Below are positions 23,701-38,700 of a stretch of DNA of 64,000 nt, in pieces (within the stretch, counting starts at the first letter, position 1; each line of letters opens with the position of its first letter). The translations under genes were made by a program, and so were the position numbers. The stretch spans positions 5,348,501-5,412,500 of the forward strand of contig CATNEN010000039.1 in the NCBI GenBank assembly GCA_950097015.1. The letters are read 5' to 3'. Below the pieces are notes generated by a model. It worked only from the letters and a program-made list of their open reading frames with translations. It was not told where the DNA came from and ran no database searches. This stretch comes from Macrostomum hystrix. Taxonomy: Eukaryota > Platyhelminthes > Macrostomidae.

Positions 23701-26700
23701 CTAGATTCTCCCATGATCACTAGATTCTCCCATGATCCCTGGATGCTCCCATGATCCCTAGATTCTCCCATGATCCCTAGTTCTCACATGATCACTAGAT
23801 TCTCCCATGATCCCTAGTTCTCCCATGATCTCTAGATTCTCCCATGATCTCTAGATTCTTATATGATCTCTAGATTCTCCCATGATCTCTAGATTCTTCC
23901 ATGATCCCTGGATGCTCCCATGATCCCTGGATGCTCCAATGATCTCTAGATTCTACCATGATCACTAGATTCTCCCATGTTCCCTAGTTCTCCCATGTTC
24001 CCTAGTTCTCCCATGATCCCTAGATTCTCCCATGATCTCTAGATTCTCCCATGATCTCTAGATTCTCCCATGATCCCTAGATTCTCCCATAATCTCTAGA
24101 TTCTCCCATGATACCTAGATTCTCCCATGATCCCTAGATCCCAATAGAGAAAGGATTTATTATTCTCCCTTTTAGATCCCCAAATTATCTCTAGATACCT
24201 ATATTCTCCCTTTTGATAGTTGAGCCGGTTCTTACCCAGTCCCAGGGTCTCCACCGGTTCGCGGATTCCTTCGTAGCTGCTGACGCCGCCGCCGCGACCG
24301 CTAGAGGCGGCCACGCGCACATAATAGGTCGTCTTCGGCTGCAGCCCTTCGATGACGTAACGATAGGACTCCTTCTCCGCGACGTTCGGTACAACCCTCT
24401 GCGTCTCTTCGGCTGGCACCGTGGTGCCTGACGGGTCCGTGGCGCGATAGTAGCTTACTAGCCACTGCGAGATGCCCTTGGCCTCCGCCGGTGGCGACCA
24501 CGTGACCTCAATCTTCTGTCCCTGCAGCACTCGTGCCCGCACGTTCACCGGTGGTCCTGGCGCTGCGGAATGTGGAGAGAGAAGCGTTTGTTTAAAAGAA
24601 TTAAAACATTAAAACCATTAGGACAGAATACACCACCTTCACTACTGAGCCATACTCCTCCGCCCGCCTCACTATCCGCCCACCTCACTCCTCTCACCTT
24701 ACTCCGCCCGCCTCACTCCTCCGCCCGCCTCACTCTCCACACGCCTCACTCCTCCGCCCGCCTCACTTCTCCGCCCACCTCACTCTCCACCCGCCTCACT
24801 CCTCCACCCACCTCACTCTCCGCGCGCCTCACTCCTCCACCCACCTCACTCTCCGCGCGCCTCACTCCTCCACCCACCTCACTCTCCGCTCGCCTCACTC
24901 CTCAAGCCACCTTACGAATTTTACCACATAAACTCAGCACAAAAGATTTTACTGTTAGTGACATTTTTCAAACAGAGACAGGATAATTAAAGATAGATTT
25001 TTATATTAAAAGTAAACGATTTACTAAAAGAATCTCTTACAAATAATAGATTCGAAAAAAATAATTATGCTTATTTTTGCCACAAAAACTTTTTTCTGTA
25101 ATCTAAAACTGAAAGTGTTCACAACGATAAGCATTGATAAAGATCACAATTTTATCAAGTTGACAAGTTTATCAAGTCAACATAGAGACATGTAGATTGT
25201 TATTAGTAGATCACATACATTTTAACATAAATGCTTTATTCATTAAAAAGAACAAGAAGGAATGTAAACTATAGGCTAGCTAATGTACACTGCGTACACT
25301 CAAACCGGAGTGGGGTTAGTCTAGCTGGGCTAGCAAATGTACACTGCGTACGCTAAAACCGGAGTGGGGTTGCTCTCGCTGGGCTAGCTAATGTACACTG
25401 CGTACACTCAAACCGGAGTGGGGTTGCTCTTGCTGGGCTAGCTAATGTACACTGCGTACACTAAAACCGGAGTGGGGTTGCTCTCGCTGAGCTAGCCTAG
25501 ATTCTCCCATGTTCCCTAGTTCTCCCATGATCCCTAGATTCTCCCATGATCTCTAGATTCTCCCATGATCTCTAATTTAAGATTTAAGATTTAAGATTTA
25601 AGATCAATGTAGGCGGCAGGAGAAGGATTGCCATTCGCCCTACGCCTATACCGGTGCCTCGATCTTGATCGAGTTAGGGTGGCCTACCCAGTGGTGAGAC
25701 TGGATTAGGCTTAAGACAGACCTGAGTTCAAGGTCCTGAAGCGCACAGGCTCCGAGCGGACACCCGGCCCAAGCGCTGTGCTGGCACTGAGCCAAGCCTC
25801 ATAATCCATGAACGACTTCAAAGGCCCTAATAGTGCACATCCCGAGTCGACGCTGACATTAAAATTGCCGCCAGCACCGTTGCCAGGCAACGGTTGCCAG
25901 GCGACCGTGAAGCCGATGAGGCGGCCGTTCCAGGCGCGCTTAGGCGGCGGTTGCCAACAGAGGCGAGCAGAGCCGCTGGCAATTCGATCGACTTTGACGG
26001 ATCTGGGCGCAGCGCTGGGGGCTGATTCGCACGCAGGTCGGTGTGTTTTATTCTGCTTGCTAATACTGTCCTACTGATTCATGCTACACAATCAGCATCA
26101 ACTGCTGGAATACATTTACTTTTGCATGCCGGGTGCAAACATTTAACAAACGGTGCGCGGTCATAATACTTAAAACATAGTAAAGAAGGCTCGTTTGTTA
26201 CACGATTCGTAGAAATTTTGAGAGATAAATAATTGGTCGATAACAAGGCTTGAGAAAAATCTGAGAACATTTTTTGATTTGATGAAGCGACTCCACGGCC
26301 AAGCTTGTAAAAAATAATACTCAAATTCTAGCCGCGAAAGCAAATTTATTAAACTAGGCTTAATATTTCACTCACTGAACTCGCTGGTCTGGCAGATTAT
26401 CGTCTCCGTTGGAATTCCCTTGCCCTGCTCCGTGCTAGGCGTCAAGGTCAGGTGATAGGAGGTGCCTGGCCTGAGCTTCTTCAGCATGTAGCCGGAGTCA
26501 TTGTCCAGCGGCAGGACCTCCTCTCGAGTTTCGGTGCCGTCTTCGATATAGATGGCTGGCGACTTGTACGACAGGATGTAGGTGATGACCCGGCCGCGGT
26601 CGCTGCCCACCACAGGGTCCCAAGACAGCTGAATAGAGTCCGGGCCCATTGTGGCGCACTGGAAACCCTTCGGTCGAGAGGCAACTGTTGAAATTGGAAT

Positions 26701-29700
26701 TAAAGAATTTCACGATATTTTAACATGCGGTTATTGCAAGCATCGCAATCACTACAACTAGTTAAATTATAAACTTAAACGCCATTGATTGTTTATTAAC
26801 TGCTCGAATTTTACTATCTGTTTTCAAAACTCGGTACACTCGGTTGCGTAAACCCTGGAGAATTCCGTCCCCATGACAACCACCTCACTCCCCACGCACG
26901 GCCATTGGTTGTGTAAAGCTGAAAAACTCCATCTCTCCGACAACCACCTCACTCCAGTCGCACAATCGTTAGGTTGCACAGTTGGAAAACTATATCCTCT
27001 CGGTGCCCACCTCACGCCCTATTACGCAAGTCATCAGAAGTATTGAGCCATTCCCTAACATCATTCTATTCGCAGATACTATTCTAAATTCTGCCAAAGA
27101 AAAGTTGTGCAGGAGTGAAAATCTATATATTGGTTTATTGTAAATCACAAATATTCGCTACCAAATTAATATCGTAATGAGAATTTTAATCTTAGATTCT
27201 ACTAGCACCAGACAGGATTCAATATTTTTAAGTAGTTCTAACTCTAAGAGCATATAAAAACTGCCATTGTAATGAAATTAAGTACATTGCACAATGCGTA
27301 AACTCGCATAGTTTAGTAGAGTTGACTATAAACGCGACATTGTTACTATCAAACGTTGCGTTTTTGAGTAAGCAAAAGCAATATCTACATAATCAACTAG
27401 AAAGCGGATACACGAGAGCTTAATTGAAGCTATCTACGGCAGTTATGCAATGCATGAATGCATGAAATGCTAAATCATACTTGTCATGATTTAGCATCTA
27501 CGAGTAGTTTTGTTTCCTTGCAACAGACAGAGCATAATGAGCAGCAGATAAGACCAATCTGTTTTAAGCGAAGGTTATTCAGTAGCAAATCTATAAAACT
27601 TACTAAATAGTTCTGTACCAGATACTACTACTATGAGTAGAAGCGTAGTATATGTGCACAGACTAAACTATAGAATTAAAAGGCTAGAAGCGAGTTCTGC
27701 AATCGTAAATAATATAACACTCCAAAACAACAAACATTTAAACTAGGCCTAAAAAATTCTAAACTTATTACCTGTGCAAATAAACTAAATTATGCTCATG
27801 AAATTAAATAGCCAACGCTTTCATTTACGACTTGTAAACTAAGTAAAAAGGCTTTTAAGTAAAATGACATGCCACAGAATTGATTGCAGTGCGAGAGCAA
27901 TTCTAAACATGTTAAAAAACAAAGGAAACTTAACGATTTTAATTTATATAGCTAGATGTTTCTATGAGCAAGCCAGTTCAGTGCAATCTATGAGTTAGTA
28001 TAGTTTATGTAAGCGAAATATAACACCGCTAGCTTTTCAAAATGTTATAGCAGAAAGAAGCAATAATTAAACAGCTTCGCTGACATCCGTCGCAGTTCTG
28101 TTGTCTCACCATGCACTAGAAAAAAGTAGCGCAGTCACGGCGATAGGTAGGTAGATAAGGGAGAGTGGATTCGCGCGCAGGTGAGAACGAGCGTTAGCTT
28201 GTTTCTTAATTAAATGCATATTTTGTTAATCGATATTGTGGTTATATAAATAAGCGTTATAGGTTAAATTAAGGTTTTTGCGTTTGTTTTAGGGCTTGCA
28301 TTAAACTCAATGGGCAGCGGGGTTTGATCGTACTGACGATTGCGATTGTTAAAAAGTTTGGTTTAATAAAAAGTTCGCTGCTTTTAATGTGCAAATAATT
28401 ACGTTGCGCAATGTTTGTAATAATATCTCTCGATTTTTTTATCGTATCACGTAACCATTTGAATTTGTTCAAATTATTTTTTTTGTTAGTTGTAAGTAAC
28501 TGATGGAATCATGGTGTTAATACGTCGAATGTGTTGTTTCATTTATTTTTTCATATTTTTGAGTTCTATTTGGTTACATTTTTTATATAAATAAATAAAT
28601 ATATATATAAATAATTAAACTGAAAAAGTGCAACTCGATGAAAATATATTAACGTAATTATGGCAATCATGAAGTGGTTTAAACACAGTCAGGTTCATGT
28701 AGATTGTATGTTTGGTATGTGAATTTTTAGTTTTGTGGTATTACAACTAATATTTCAATAAACCGTATTATACTTTAGGTATGAAGAGATGTGTGTATAT
28801 ATGTAGTGAATATGAAATTCAGGTTCATTTTATCAAGAAAAAAACTTTATATGCATTTACATCGCATGGCACTCGAGAAAGACTTCAAAACTGCATGCAT
28901 GCAAAGTACATAAAAACTGGAAGTGGATGTCATGTACAAGCATGTCTAGAAAGTGTGAAGTAAACATATTTTCTTAAGAAAAAAGTTCCCCAAAGGTTTT
29001 TTACTACATGTATAACATGGGAGGCGGAAAATTCAATTATTTACATTTTCTGGTGAAACGATAAAAACAAACAATGAGGTATGGGACATAAAACTCTTTA
29101 AAAAATAGGTTCTTCCTTAATTTGTCTCAGCAAAAAACTACCTTAAGCAAAATGGTTTTAGGTTATTGTTCTTTTTGTTTATCTGGAGTACATTCTCTGC
29201 TATAGGTTTAAAATATAACCAAAATGCTAATTTTTAAAGAGGGTCTGAAGCGCATTTAGCAATGTCTTCCGATTGCGCCCAATATAGATTTCTAAGTGGA
29301 ATGCTAAGAAATAGCAGCCCATATCCATTCGACTGGTCCACTATTCTGTCTAGTTGTTTGTTTTTTGGAATGGAAGGTAAAAGAGAAATGTTAATAAAAT
29401 TACATCAAGACATTCGAAACACTTAATTTCAATCTCGACAATTCAAATTGAGGAAACATTGTGCTCCCAATGTTTTGCTTTGAACATTGCTGTCTCTGAT
29501 TTACTCACCATCCTTCTGCTCACTGTAGAGAACGCTGCTAAGCGGCGTGTCTGTAATAAAATTAGCGCAGCCCGTGTTCCGCCAAAATTTTTGAACACTT
29601 TCACACTACTTGAGGTGCTATGTCAGTAGCAAGTAACGCATTTTTAAATTAAATAAGCGAGTATTTTTGTGTTTTGGAAAGCGCGCAGCGCTTGCTGTTG

Positions 29701-32700
29701 GGGGATGGTTGAAGAATGAAACACTATTTAAATTTAAATTAAAATGAAACATTATTCGTTTGCTATACAAGCTAAAGTCATTTCTTTAGAATATTATTTT
29801 AAGCGCGCTATAAAAACCATTTTCGATGGCAAACATAATGGGCGGAAGTAGCTGAAACACCGAAGCATCTTTGGCCGCTATGCTCAACTTGGCTGCTCAG
29901 CCTTAAGAAACTAAGCCCGTCTAAATCTGTGTCAAACACGTTCGTGATCGGATCGTTTCTAACAGTTGTGCTCTTTCTTTACATCCACCTAAAACGTCTG
30001 TCTTAAATGTGATGATTGGTTAAATCGTTACAAAAGCTTCAAATAGAACATAGCAGACATGTACATACGTATGTACATCAATACGCACACACGTACATAC
30101 ATATGTATATCAATACGCACACACGTAGATACATATGTACAGTGATACGCGAAAATGTACATGCGTATACACATCGATACGCCCACGAGAACAAACGCAA
30201 GCGATGGATGCAGAACTGGCTCTGTGGCTCAAAAATGCAAAACGAAAAATAATCCATGTTCCATGTTGCTTGAAGTGCGGCGCCTGATTAATTATGCATT
30301 CATGAGTAGTATGAGTAGCACTATCAGTAGTTTTCACGAATTTAGGTCAGTTCTTTTTGCAAAATTCGATCGTCGGTTAGTAATAATACGCTTAGCTGTG
30401 AGAATATTTGCTAATAAATATTTTAAATAAAAAGATTGATCGCAGCCTTTAAAATATCTGTCCTGTTTAAAATTGAAGTAGCAATATAATTAAATCTGAA
30501 AATTCAAAACAGATGCACCTTTCCACGGCAAAACAAAAAATTAAGACAATTTCTGCTGACAAACTCACTTCCAACCACTGTGATGACCGGATAGACATCG
30601 CTGACCGGACCTTCGCCAGCCATATTACTAGCCGTCATGCGAAAGTAGTATGTTGTGTTGTATTCCAAATTTTTTATTGTGTGCATCCTCTGCGTGCCCG
30701 GCACGGTGATTTTCGTGTTGCTGTCGATGTCGGAAATTCGCCTTGTAGTGTAGTAGATTCGGTATTGCTGCCAATGGGAAATGGTAGGGTTGAGATAGGA
30801 GATGTGAGGGTTGAGACTGGATATGGTAGAGCTCAGATTGAAGATTGTATGGTTGAGATTGAAGATGGTAGGGCTGATTGGAGATGGTATGGTTGAGATA
30901 GGAGATGGTAGGGTTGAGATTGGAGACGTTAGGGTTGAGATTGGAGATGGTAGAGTTGAGATTGGGGATGGTAGAGTTTAGATTGGAGATGGTAGAGTTG
31001 AGATATGAGATTACACTGAGGGACTGTCGAATCAAAATGGCTCACCGTGATGATTCCATTCGGGTCGTCGGGCTCTTTCCAAGCGATGTTGACATCGGCG
31101 CGAGACACAGCGACCACCTGAATGTCTTTCGGAGCCTTTCCAGGAACTGTTATTGATAGGAGTGGGGCGTGTTTTCAGTTTTGCGACTTATAATTTAAAT
31201 TAAAGAAACCTTATAAAGAAAAAAATTTTTTTTAAACTAACAAAGCGAGTTTCGATCATTTGCGAAAGTAACAAAAATCCAATAAATTACCAAAACTTAA
31301 ACCAACCTGCAGCGAAAGTCAAAGAAGTTGACGGATGTTGAAGAAATGATCGAAAGTTTGGAAAAATTACTAAAAATAGTTAATGGATCTGGAATAAATT
31401 ACTGGAAGTTAAAAAAACAAATGAACATTTAATATAAATTTAATATTTAACCTAGTTAACATTTAATATAAATTAATATATGAATAAATATTAAGAAAGA
31501 ACGTAAATAAATCAAGTTAATGGTAGTTTTATAAATAAACGTAAGTTAACGAGTTTTTGTTGAATTTGTTGAATTATTTAAAAATAATTCAAAAATAAAA
31601 ATAAAAATAAATAGACTATTGCATAAATGAACGAATGCTTGAGAGAATGTAACGAATATTAAAAATATTAAACTTAAGCCGAAGAAATTAACAGAAGTTA
31701 ACGAGAGTAGCCATAAAGGAAGAAACGTGAATAATTGAATGCATGTTGAGAATATTAATTAAAGTTAAAAGAAGTTTATGTTGGTTACTAAAACTAACCA
31801 ATTTTTCAGAAACAAACAAAAAAGTGACAAGCGTTTTCTATGGTACATTGTTTTAAGAATATTAAATGAATTTTTTAATACGAGTAAGGCGATTAAAAAT
31901 ATAGATGCAAGTCCTAAAGGTTTGATAATTTAATAAATAAGTATATCTTAAGCCAGGTATTTACAGGCCTATTTGCCAAAAAAACCTTTATAAATCGAAT
32001 CAACCGAAATTCGCACTACGAAAAAAAATTATAATTTATTTTTGTCTGTTAAAAACATCCATTTTGTGGTTGGCTCGTATTTTAAGCTGAATTTCCAGTC
32101 TTTACGAGTAAAATAAAACTGAAGCTTGAGAAAAAAATAATATTTTCTGTTTGCAAAAACCTACTATAACCTCGTATTTATGATTCAGTCATATGAAAGG
32201 CGTAGCTATTTTAATATATAAAATATATTTAAAATGATAGTCAGAAGAGAGAGTCAAAAGTAAATGTAGATGCGAGAATTAGATGTGAGTGTCAGATATG
32301 AGAATCAGATATAAGTGCCAGATGTGAGAGTCAGATGTGAGTGTCAGACGTGAGAGTCACCTGTGAGTGTCAGATGTGAGAGTCAGACGTGAGTGTCTGC
32401 AGAGAGTGGTAAGATGTAGCATCAGAGGGTAGAACGAGTTAATTGTTGTATGAATGAGACAAACCGAAAAAAGAGGAATTTGGCTATTATTCGATTTTTT
32501 TTATTTTCGAGTTCTACAAAGTGCATGCATAATTTGTCTGCGATTTTTTAAATTAACTTTTGAATTCGAGTTAGCTACTTAAAGAATTGTGTAATTTGAT
32601 AACTTTTCTCTACGTTGGAAATAAAGTGGGTAGTCAGGGGCGGTAATCTATGGGGTCAGGCGACCTGGCTTCCCACCCTGGGTCGATGAGATGACAATCA

Positions 32701-35700
32701 GTGGCCGGCCATTTTCAGTTGATGACAATGCTAAAAATCAATTTGAAACAAAACAAGTTGGAATTACTGTATCAGAGATATTCATTAACTTTTAGTATTT
32801 AAATATTGACTAATTTATTAATTGAATACACCTGCCGACAGCACAGCCGCAGCTATTGCGTGGCGCATACGCCACGAAGGCTGCGTACGGCTGTTCAGTC
32901 CATGGACTGGGGGACGCCACACCACCCTTAATTACCCCCCAGCCAATGCTGGTACCCATTTAACAGCTGGGTGAACTCAAGCAATGCAGAGTTAAGCGTC
33001 TTGCTAAAGGAACACAAATTGTTACAGTGGAGTCGGGAATCGAACCCCCGACCTTCAATTCGTGAGTCCGACGCTCTAATCACTAGGCTTCAGCCTCCAG
33101 GTAGAGGTAGAGATAATAGAAAATAATATGATGAAAATGCATTCTGAAAAGTGATACTTTGATGACACAACTAATTTCATGGTCATTCAATGTTCAGTCC
33201 CTGTACAGTCAATGTACTGCTGTTCAGTCCGTGGACCATTTTCCGGCTGTGTGAACTGAAGCATCGGGGAAACTTTTCTCTAATTGGGTTCAGATTCGAA
33301 CGATGGACCTCTCAAGAGTTTTCAAAGCTTGAAGCACCGGGCTGCAAGATTCCTTCAAAGTTTTGATGGCACTCGATGAAAAACTGATGTTCTTAGAAAC
33401 CACACTTTTGAAAGTGTGGCGTTTGAAAGGTCGACTATTGCTTCCTTCATCTTTCCTTACCAAACCTAATATTTTAGTCCAAAAGTAGAAAAAATAGAGA
33501 GACGATAAGAAAGACAAACAGAAGCAGAGACACCGCCTGATAGAAAGAAAACACCCTCTAGCCGTGACAAGTACCTCGGCTAGCGAGAAGCGCACGGCCT
33601 CGCAAATGAAATCGAAAGTTTTGCACGGGGATGGGTTGGCCGGCTCGGCTCTCAGCGGCTGCAGGATTGTCAGGTCGAAACCAATCGATGGGATTCGATA
33701 AGCTGCCAGCCAACTTTCAGCTCCGGAGTCTGCTGCTCAAGACGAGCTCCCGCCTAGTGTGCTAAACTAAAGAAATTTATGGCTCCCGTTGCTCAGAGTC
33801 TAACAGAATTATTCCCTATCTAGAACGACCACCGGGAATGACACTGCAGGAAGCCAATGAGTGGGGAGATGGTGGCTAAAATTGCGGCGGTGACACGGGA
33901 GAAGTTTAGCTCGTATTAACAGCATGAACTGTACTAAAACACCAATTATTGGTCTTGAACGAGAATCACATTGTCACAGGGCATTCGATAACTCAGCCAC
34001 CTCACTCCTCCGCCAACCTCACTCCTCCGACACGGCCAATCTCACTCCTCCACCCGCCTCACTCCTCTGCCCACCTCACTCCTCCGCCCAGCTCACTCCT
34101 CTGCCTACCTCACTCCTCCGCCAACCTCACACCTCCGACACGGCCAATCTCACTCCTCCGCCCAACTCACTTCTCCGCTTACCTCACTCCTCTGCCCACT
34201 TCACTCCTCCGCTTACCTCACTCCTCTGACCACCTCACTCCTCCGCCCACCTCACTCCTCCGCCCACCTTACTCCTCCGTAACCCTCACCTCACTCATCT
34301 GCTCCATCATGTATTCACTCAAAGTGTAAATAAGAAATAGAGGGGCTCTTACATGTCTCCAGCGTCATGAACTCAATGATGGGATTACTAGCATTGTCCT
34401 TTGAACTGGAGTTGGTCGTGACCGAGTCCACCTTCAGCTGGTATTTGGTGTGCGGCCTAAGGCTGCTGATCCTGGTGCGGACCCGGTCACCGGGACCCAA
34501 GCCAGGCACATTCTCAATCTGGATCCAATTGCGGCCAGCGATTGTGCGCGATGCCTCCTCCCGGTATGAGATGGTGTAGGTTAGCACTCCAGGAGTGACC
34601 GACTTCTTGAACTCAACTTCAACTGCGGTCGGAGTGTGCTTGATTACCTGGAATTGGTTTTGTTGTGGGAAGGTCCGCGAAAGTGTGCGTTAGGCTGAGG
34701 AGCGCTGTGGAGTGGGGCTGGAGTGAGGAGTGAATTTGGCGGAGGAGTGAGGTTGGCGGAGGAGTGAGGTGGATTAATTGAGTTAGGACCTGCAGGTCAC
34801 TGGGTGGCTCAGGCATCTTCTGCACTCTGACGGTCACTGTCCAGCTGATCCTGCCCATCTTGTTCTCGGCAATGCAGGTGTAGTTGTCGTCGGTGGTGAC
34901 GTCCGTCAGCATCAGGACGAAGCGGCCGACTGGCTGCTTCTCCGGACTGAGGTCTGTACCCTTGGAGTCGAACCAGTTGATTGTGGGCATCGGGGATCCC
35001 ACCGCGGTGCAGGTGAGGTTTGTTGAGCTACCCGATGGCACCTCCTGGCTGGCCGGCTTGATGGAGAAGTGCGGCCCGATGTCACGGACTGCAGGTGGGC
35101 GACGGGCGAACGGGAAACGAAGTGCTGGATATTGCTTCAAAGATTTCGAGTAAAACCAGGTGTAAGTTCACCGCACAAAGAGTCCTTCACCAACTATATT
35201 CATTCACCCACCTGAGCCATTCACCAACTATATTCATTCACCCACCTGAGTCATTCACCCTCCTGACCCATTCACCCTCCTGACCCATTCATCCACCTGA
35301 CCCATTCACACACCTGACCATTTCACACCTGACCCATTCACACACCTGAACCATTCCACACCTGACCCATTCACACACCTGAAACATTAACCCACCTGCC
35401 CCATTCACCCACCTGCCCCATTCACCCACCTGAGCAATTCACACAGCTGACCCATTCACCCACCTGAGCAATTCACACAGCTGACCCATTCACCGTCCCA
35501 TTGCATATTTTTTATGTAAGCGGTAAATATATTCATTAGTACACAGTAAAGTGTTTCTATTGGGATATAAAGATGTTGTTTGTTATAAAAAAAGAAGTTG
35601 CAAGTGTTAAAATAGTATATTCGATTATCTTTTATTATTCACTACTAGTAGTTTTAAAACCGAACAAAGAGTTTTTTGTGGGCAAGGTAACTGCAGCAAA

Positions 35701-38700
35701 TAAGTGTACAGGAGATGTTTCGGTTAGAAAGCTTATGTTAAGTATTTAGCAAATCTTATTCATACTTTAACTAAACTATTACAAACTAGTATTTGCTTGG
35801 CTTCTGATAACTCTTTCAGATTTTCTTTGTGCTCTGTTATTAAAGAAAATCAACGGCTTTTTGACTAATACGATTCTCTGCCAGTGGAACTCAAAGCCAA
35901 CTCATCAATATAAGTGCTCAACAGGGTTGACACTGATTGACAAAGAGTTTTAATTATTTTTCTTAAAACACAGTTGCCATGCTTAAGTATAGAGCAGAAA
36001 ATACTCGTAGTTTTAATTGATTACTTAAATCGATGGTATTGGGTTTAAAGCACATTACTGTTAGATTAATATTGTATTATTTCAACACTGCGAATTCATG
36101 TAATCCATACGGTTGCCAAAGGGTTTCTAAGGGGTTGCCAGTGGGATTTCTAATGGTTTGCCAAGATGGTTTCTGTGGGGTTGCCAAGGTGGTTTTTAAG
36201 TGGTTGCCAAGGTGGTATCTAAGTGGTTGCCAAGGTGTTTTCTAAGTCGTTGCCAATGAGTTATCAGAGAGGTTGCCAAGGTGGTATCTAAGTGGTTGCC
36301 AATGAGTTATCAGAGAGGTTGCCAAGGTGCTATCTAAGTGGTTGCCAAGGTGTTTTCTAAGAGGTTGCCAAGGTGCTATCTAAGTGGTTGCCAAGGTGTT
36401 TTCTAAGTCGTTGCCAATGAGTTATCAGAGAGGTTGCCAAGGTGGTTTCTAAGTGGTTGCCAGTGAGTTATCTGAGAGGTTGCCACGGTGGTTTCTAAGT
36501 GGTTGCCAATGAGTTATCAGAGAGGTTGCCAAGGTGGTTTCTAAGTGGTTGCCAATGAGTTATCAGAGAGGTTGCCAAGGTGGTTTCTAAGTGGTTGCCA
36601 GTGAGTTATCTGAGAGGTTGCCACGGTGGTTTCTAAGTGGTTGCCAAGGTGATATCTAAGAGGTTGCCAAGGTGGTATCTAAGTGGTTGCCAAGGTGATA
36701 TCTAAGAGGTTGCCAAGGTGGTATCTAAGAGGTTGCCAAGGTGATATCTAAGAGGTTGCCAAGGTGGTATCTAAGAGGTTGTCAAGGTGGTTTTACGATC
36801 TTTCTTGCTGAGAAATATGTACTCGTATGATAAAAAATAATTCATAAATCACAAGTTAAGAATCAATAAATATACTAATAAGCAATATAAATTTATGTAT
36901 ATAGCGCAGTAAACAAAAGTCTGGTTTAATTAGCTGGGAATAACTCCGACCATATTTAGTTTAGTTTCAAGGTCAAATAGTTGAGAACTAATGAATATAC
37001 GAGTATATATGCTCAAATGAAGCGTCGTTCACTATCTTGTGGCTCATGTCGATGGCACTTACACTTAGCTGCAAAAAAATTTTTAAAAACTTGCTGAATA
37101 AAAGAAGATTTACATATTGGCACTGATTTTTATGCATGTGATTCTCTTCAAAAACCTATCGGTGAAGCTGGTGAAAACAGCACGCTGATTGATCAACTGG
37201 GAACAAAAAACTAGCAAGTCAAGCAGGTGCAAAACATCTCAGCACAATTGTCATTATCTTCTTCTTTAAAAGAGGAAAGAGGCAGTTGAGCTATAAGCAA
37301 AATCTATGGGTTGCTATGACAGGTGATTGAGCATGATTTTTGAGAACGGTGCAACAGAAATTCAGGTGTTTAATGAAGACCTGGGGTGATTCCTTGTGAC
37401 ACATAATTCATAATTGATAAATCAATAAATCATGAAAGTTTCTTACTCAAGAACAGATCTGAAATTTGTTGTCGAGTATTTTTTTGCTCAGGAATAACTG
37501 TATTTTATCGATCATCAATCATTTCTTCGTTAAAAATAGTCTACAATATTTTTTTAAGAAGATAAAACACAGACATGAGGATAGAGGTGAGAATGGAGGT
37601 GAGAATATTGAGAATGGAGGTGAGAATATTGAGAATGGAGATGATAATGGAGGTGAGAATTTTGAGAATAGTGTTGAGAATATTGAGAATGGAGGTGAGA
37701 ATATAGAGAATGGAGGTGAGAATATTGAGAATGGAGGTGAGAATATTGAGAATGGAGGTGAGAATATTGAGAATGGAGGTGAGAATATTGAGAACGGGGG
37801 TGAGAATATTGAGAATGGAGGTGAGAATATTGAGAATTGTGTTGAGAATATTGAAAATGGAGGTGAGAATATTGAGAATGGAGGTGAGAATATTGAGAAT
37901 GGAGGTGAGAATATTGAGAATGGAGGTGAGAATATTGAGATTGGAGGTGAGATAATTGAGAATAGAGACGAGATATCGTATTTCCGATGCACAGGATTCG
38001 GATTCGAGAATTCAAGAAGCACTATGAGTCAAGAGCTGATTGATTAGCTGGCTGAGCACGACCTCACGATAGCAGGCGCGTGTCCTTAAAGCAGGTGTTT
38101 CTATAGGCTAAAAGAAAGTGTAAATAAGAGGTCAGAGACTCGTGCAGATGCTTGGGGTCGGGCATTGCAAACTATTTTCGTGAGTTGCGTAACTCAAAAG
38201 CCCCGGGAACCCGGGCATAGAGGACCGAAGGAAGATGAGAGATGAAGTCTTTGAGTAGAAGCAGTTTCTGTGAGTCGGAATCCTTCCTCAAATGGGATCC
38301 GGTGCAGACGCAGAGCAGGCTCCCAATTTAGCTCCTCTAACACTTTCTTTCCTAACTTAGCTACCGCGCCTGCGATGTCAGATCAGATTTCTCCCAAAAT
38401 CCCAAAGTCAGATTTCATTCCTACGGCTGAGCAGGAAGTTCAGCCTGGCCTGTGAGCACACTGGGACTTCTTTTAATCATTTTAACAACGGAAAGACACT
38501 TTGGCTGTCAATCTTTTAACTCGCTTCCGGGCCCACTCTAATGAGCGACCAGAATTGGCTCATCTCAATTGAAGCCTTTCTCGCAATTCCTCAATTTGTA
38601 CCTCGTAAGTCCATCCTGTGTAGTACACCCACTTGTCTACCAACGCGCAATGTGGTACCTTTTGTTATACTAGCTCCCTTTCCTCCCCTTCTTTACCACT

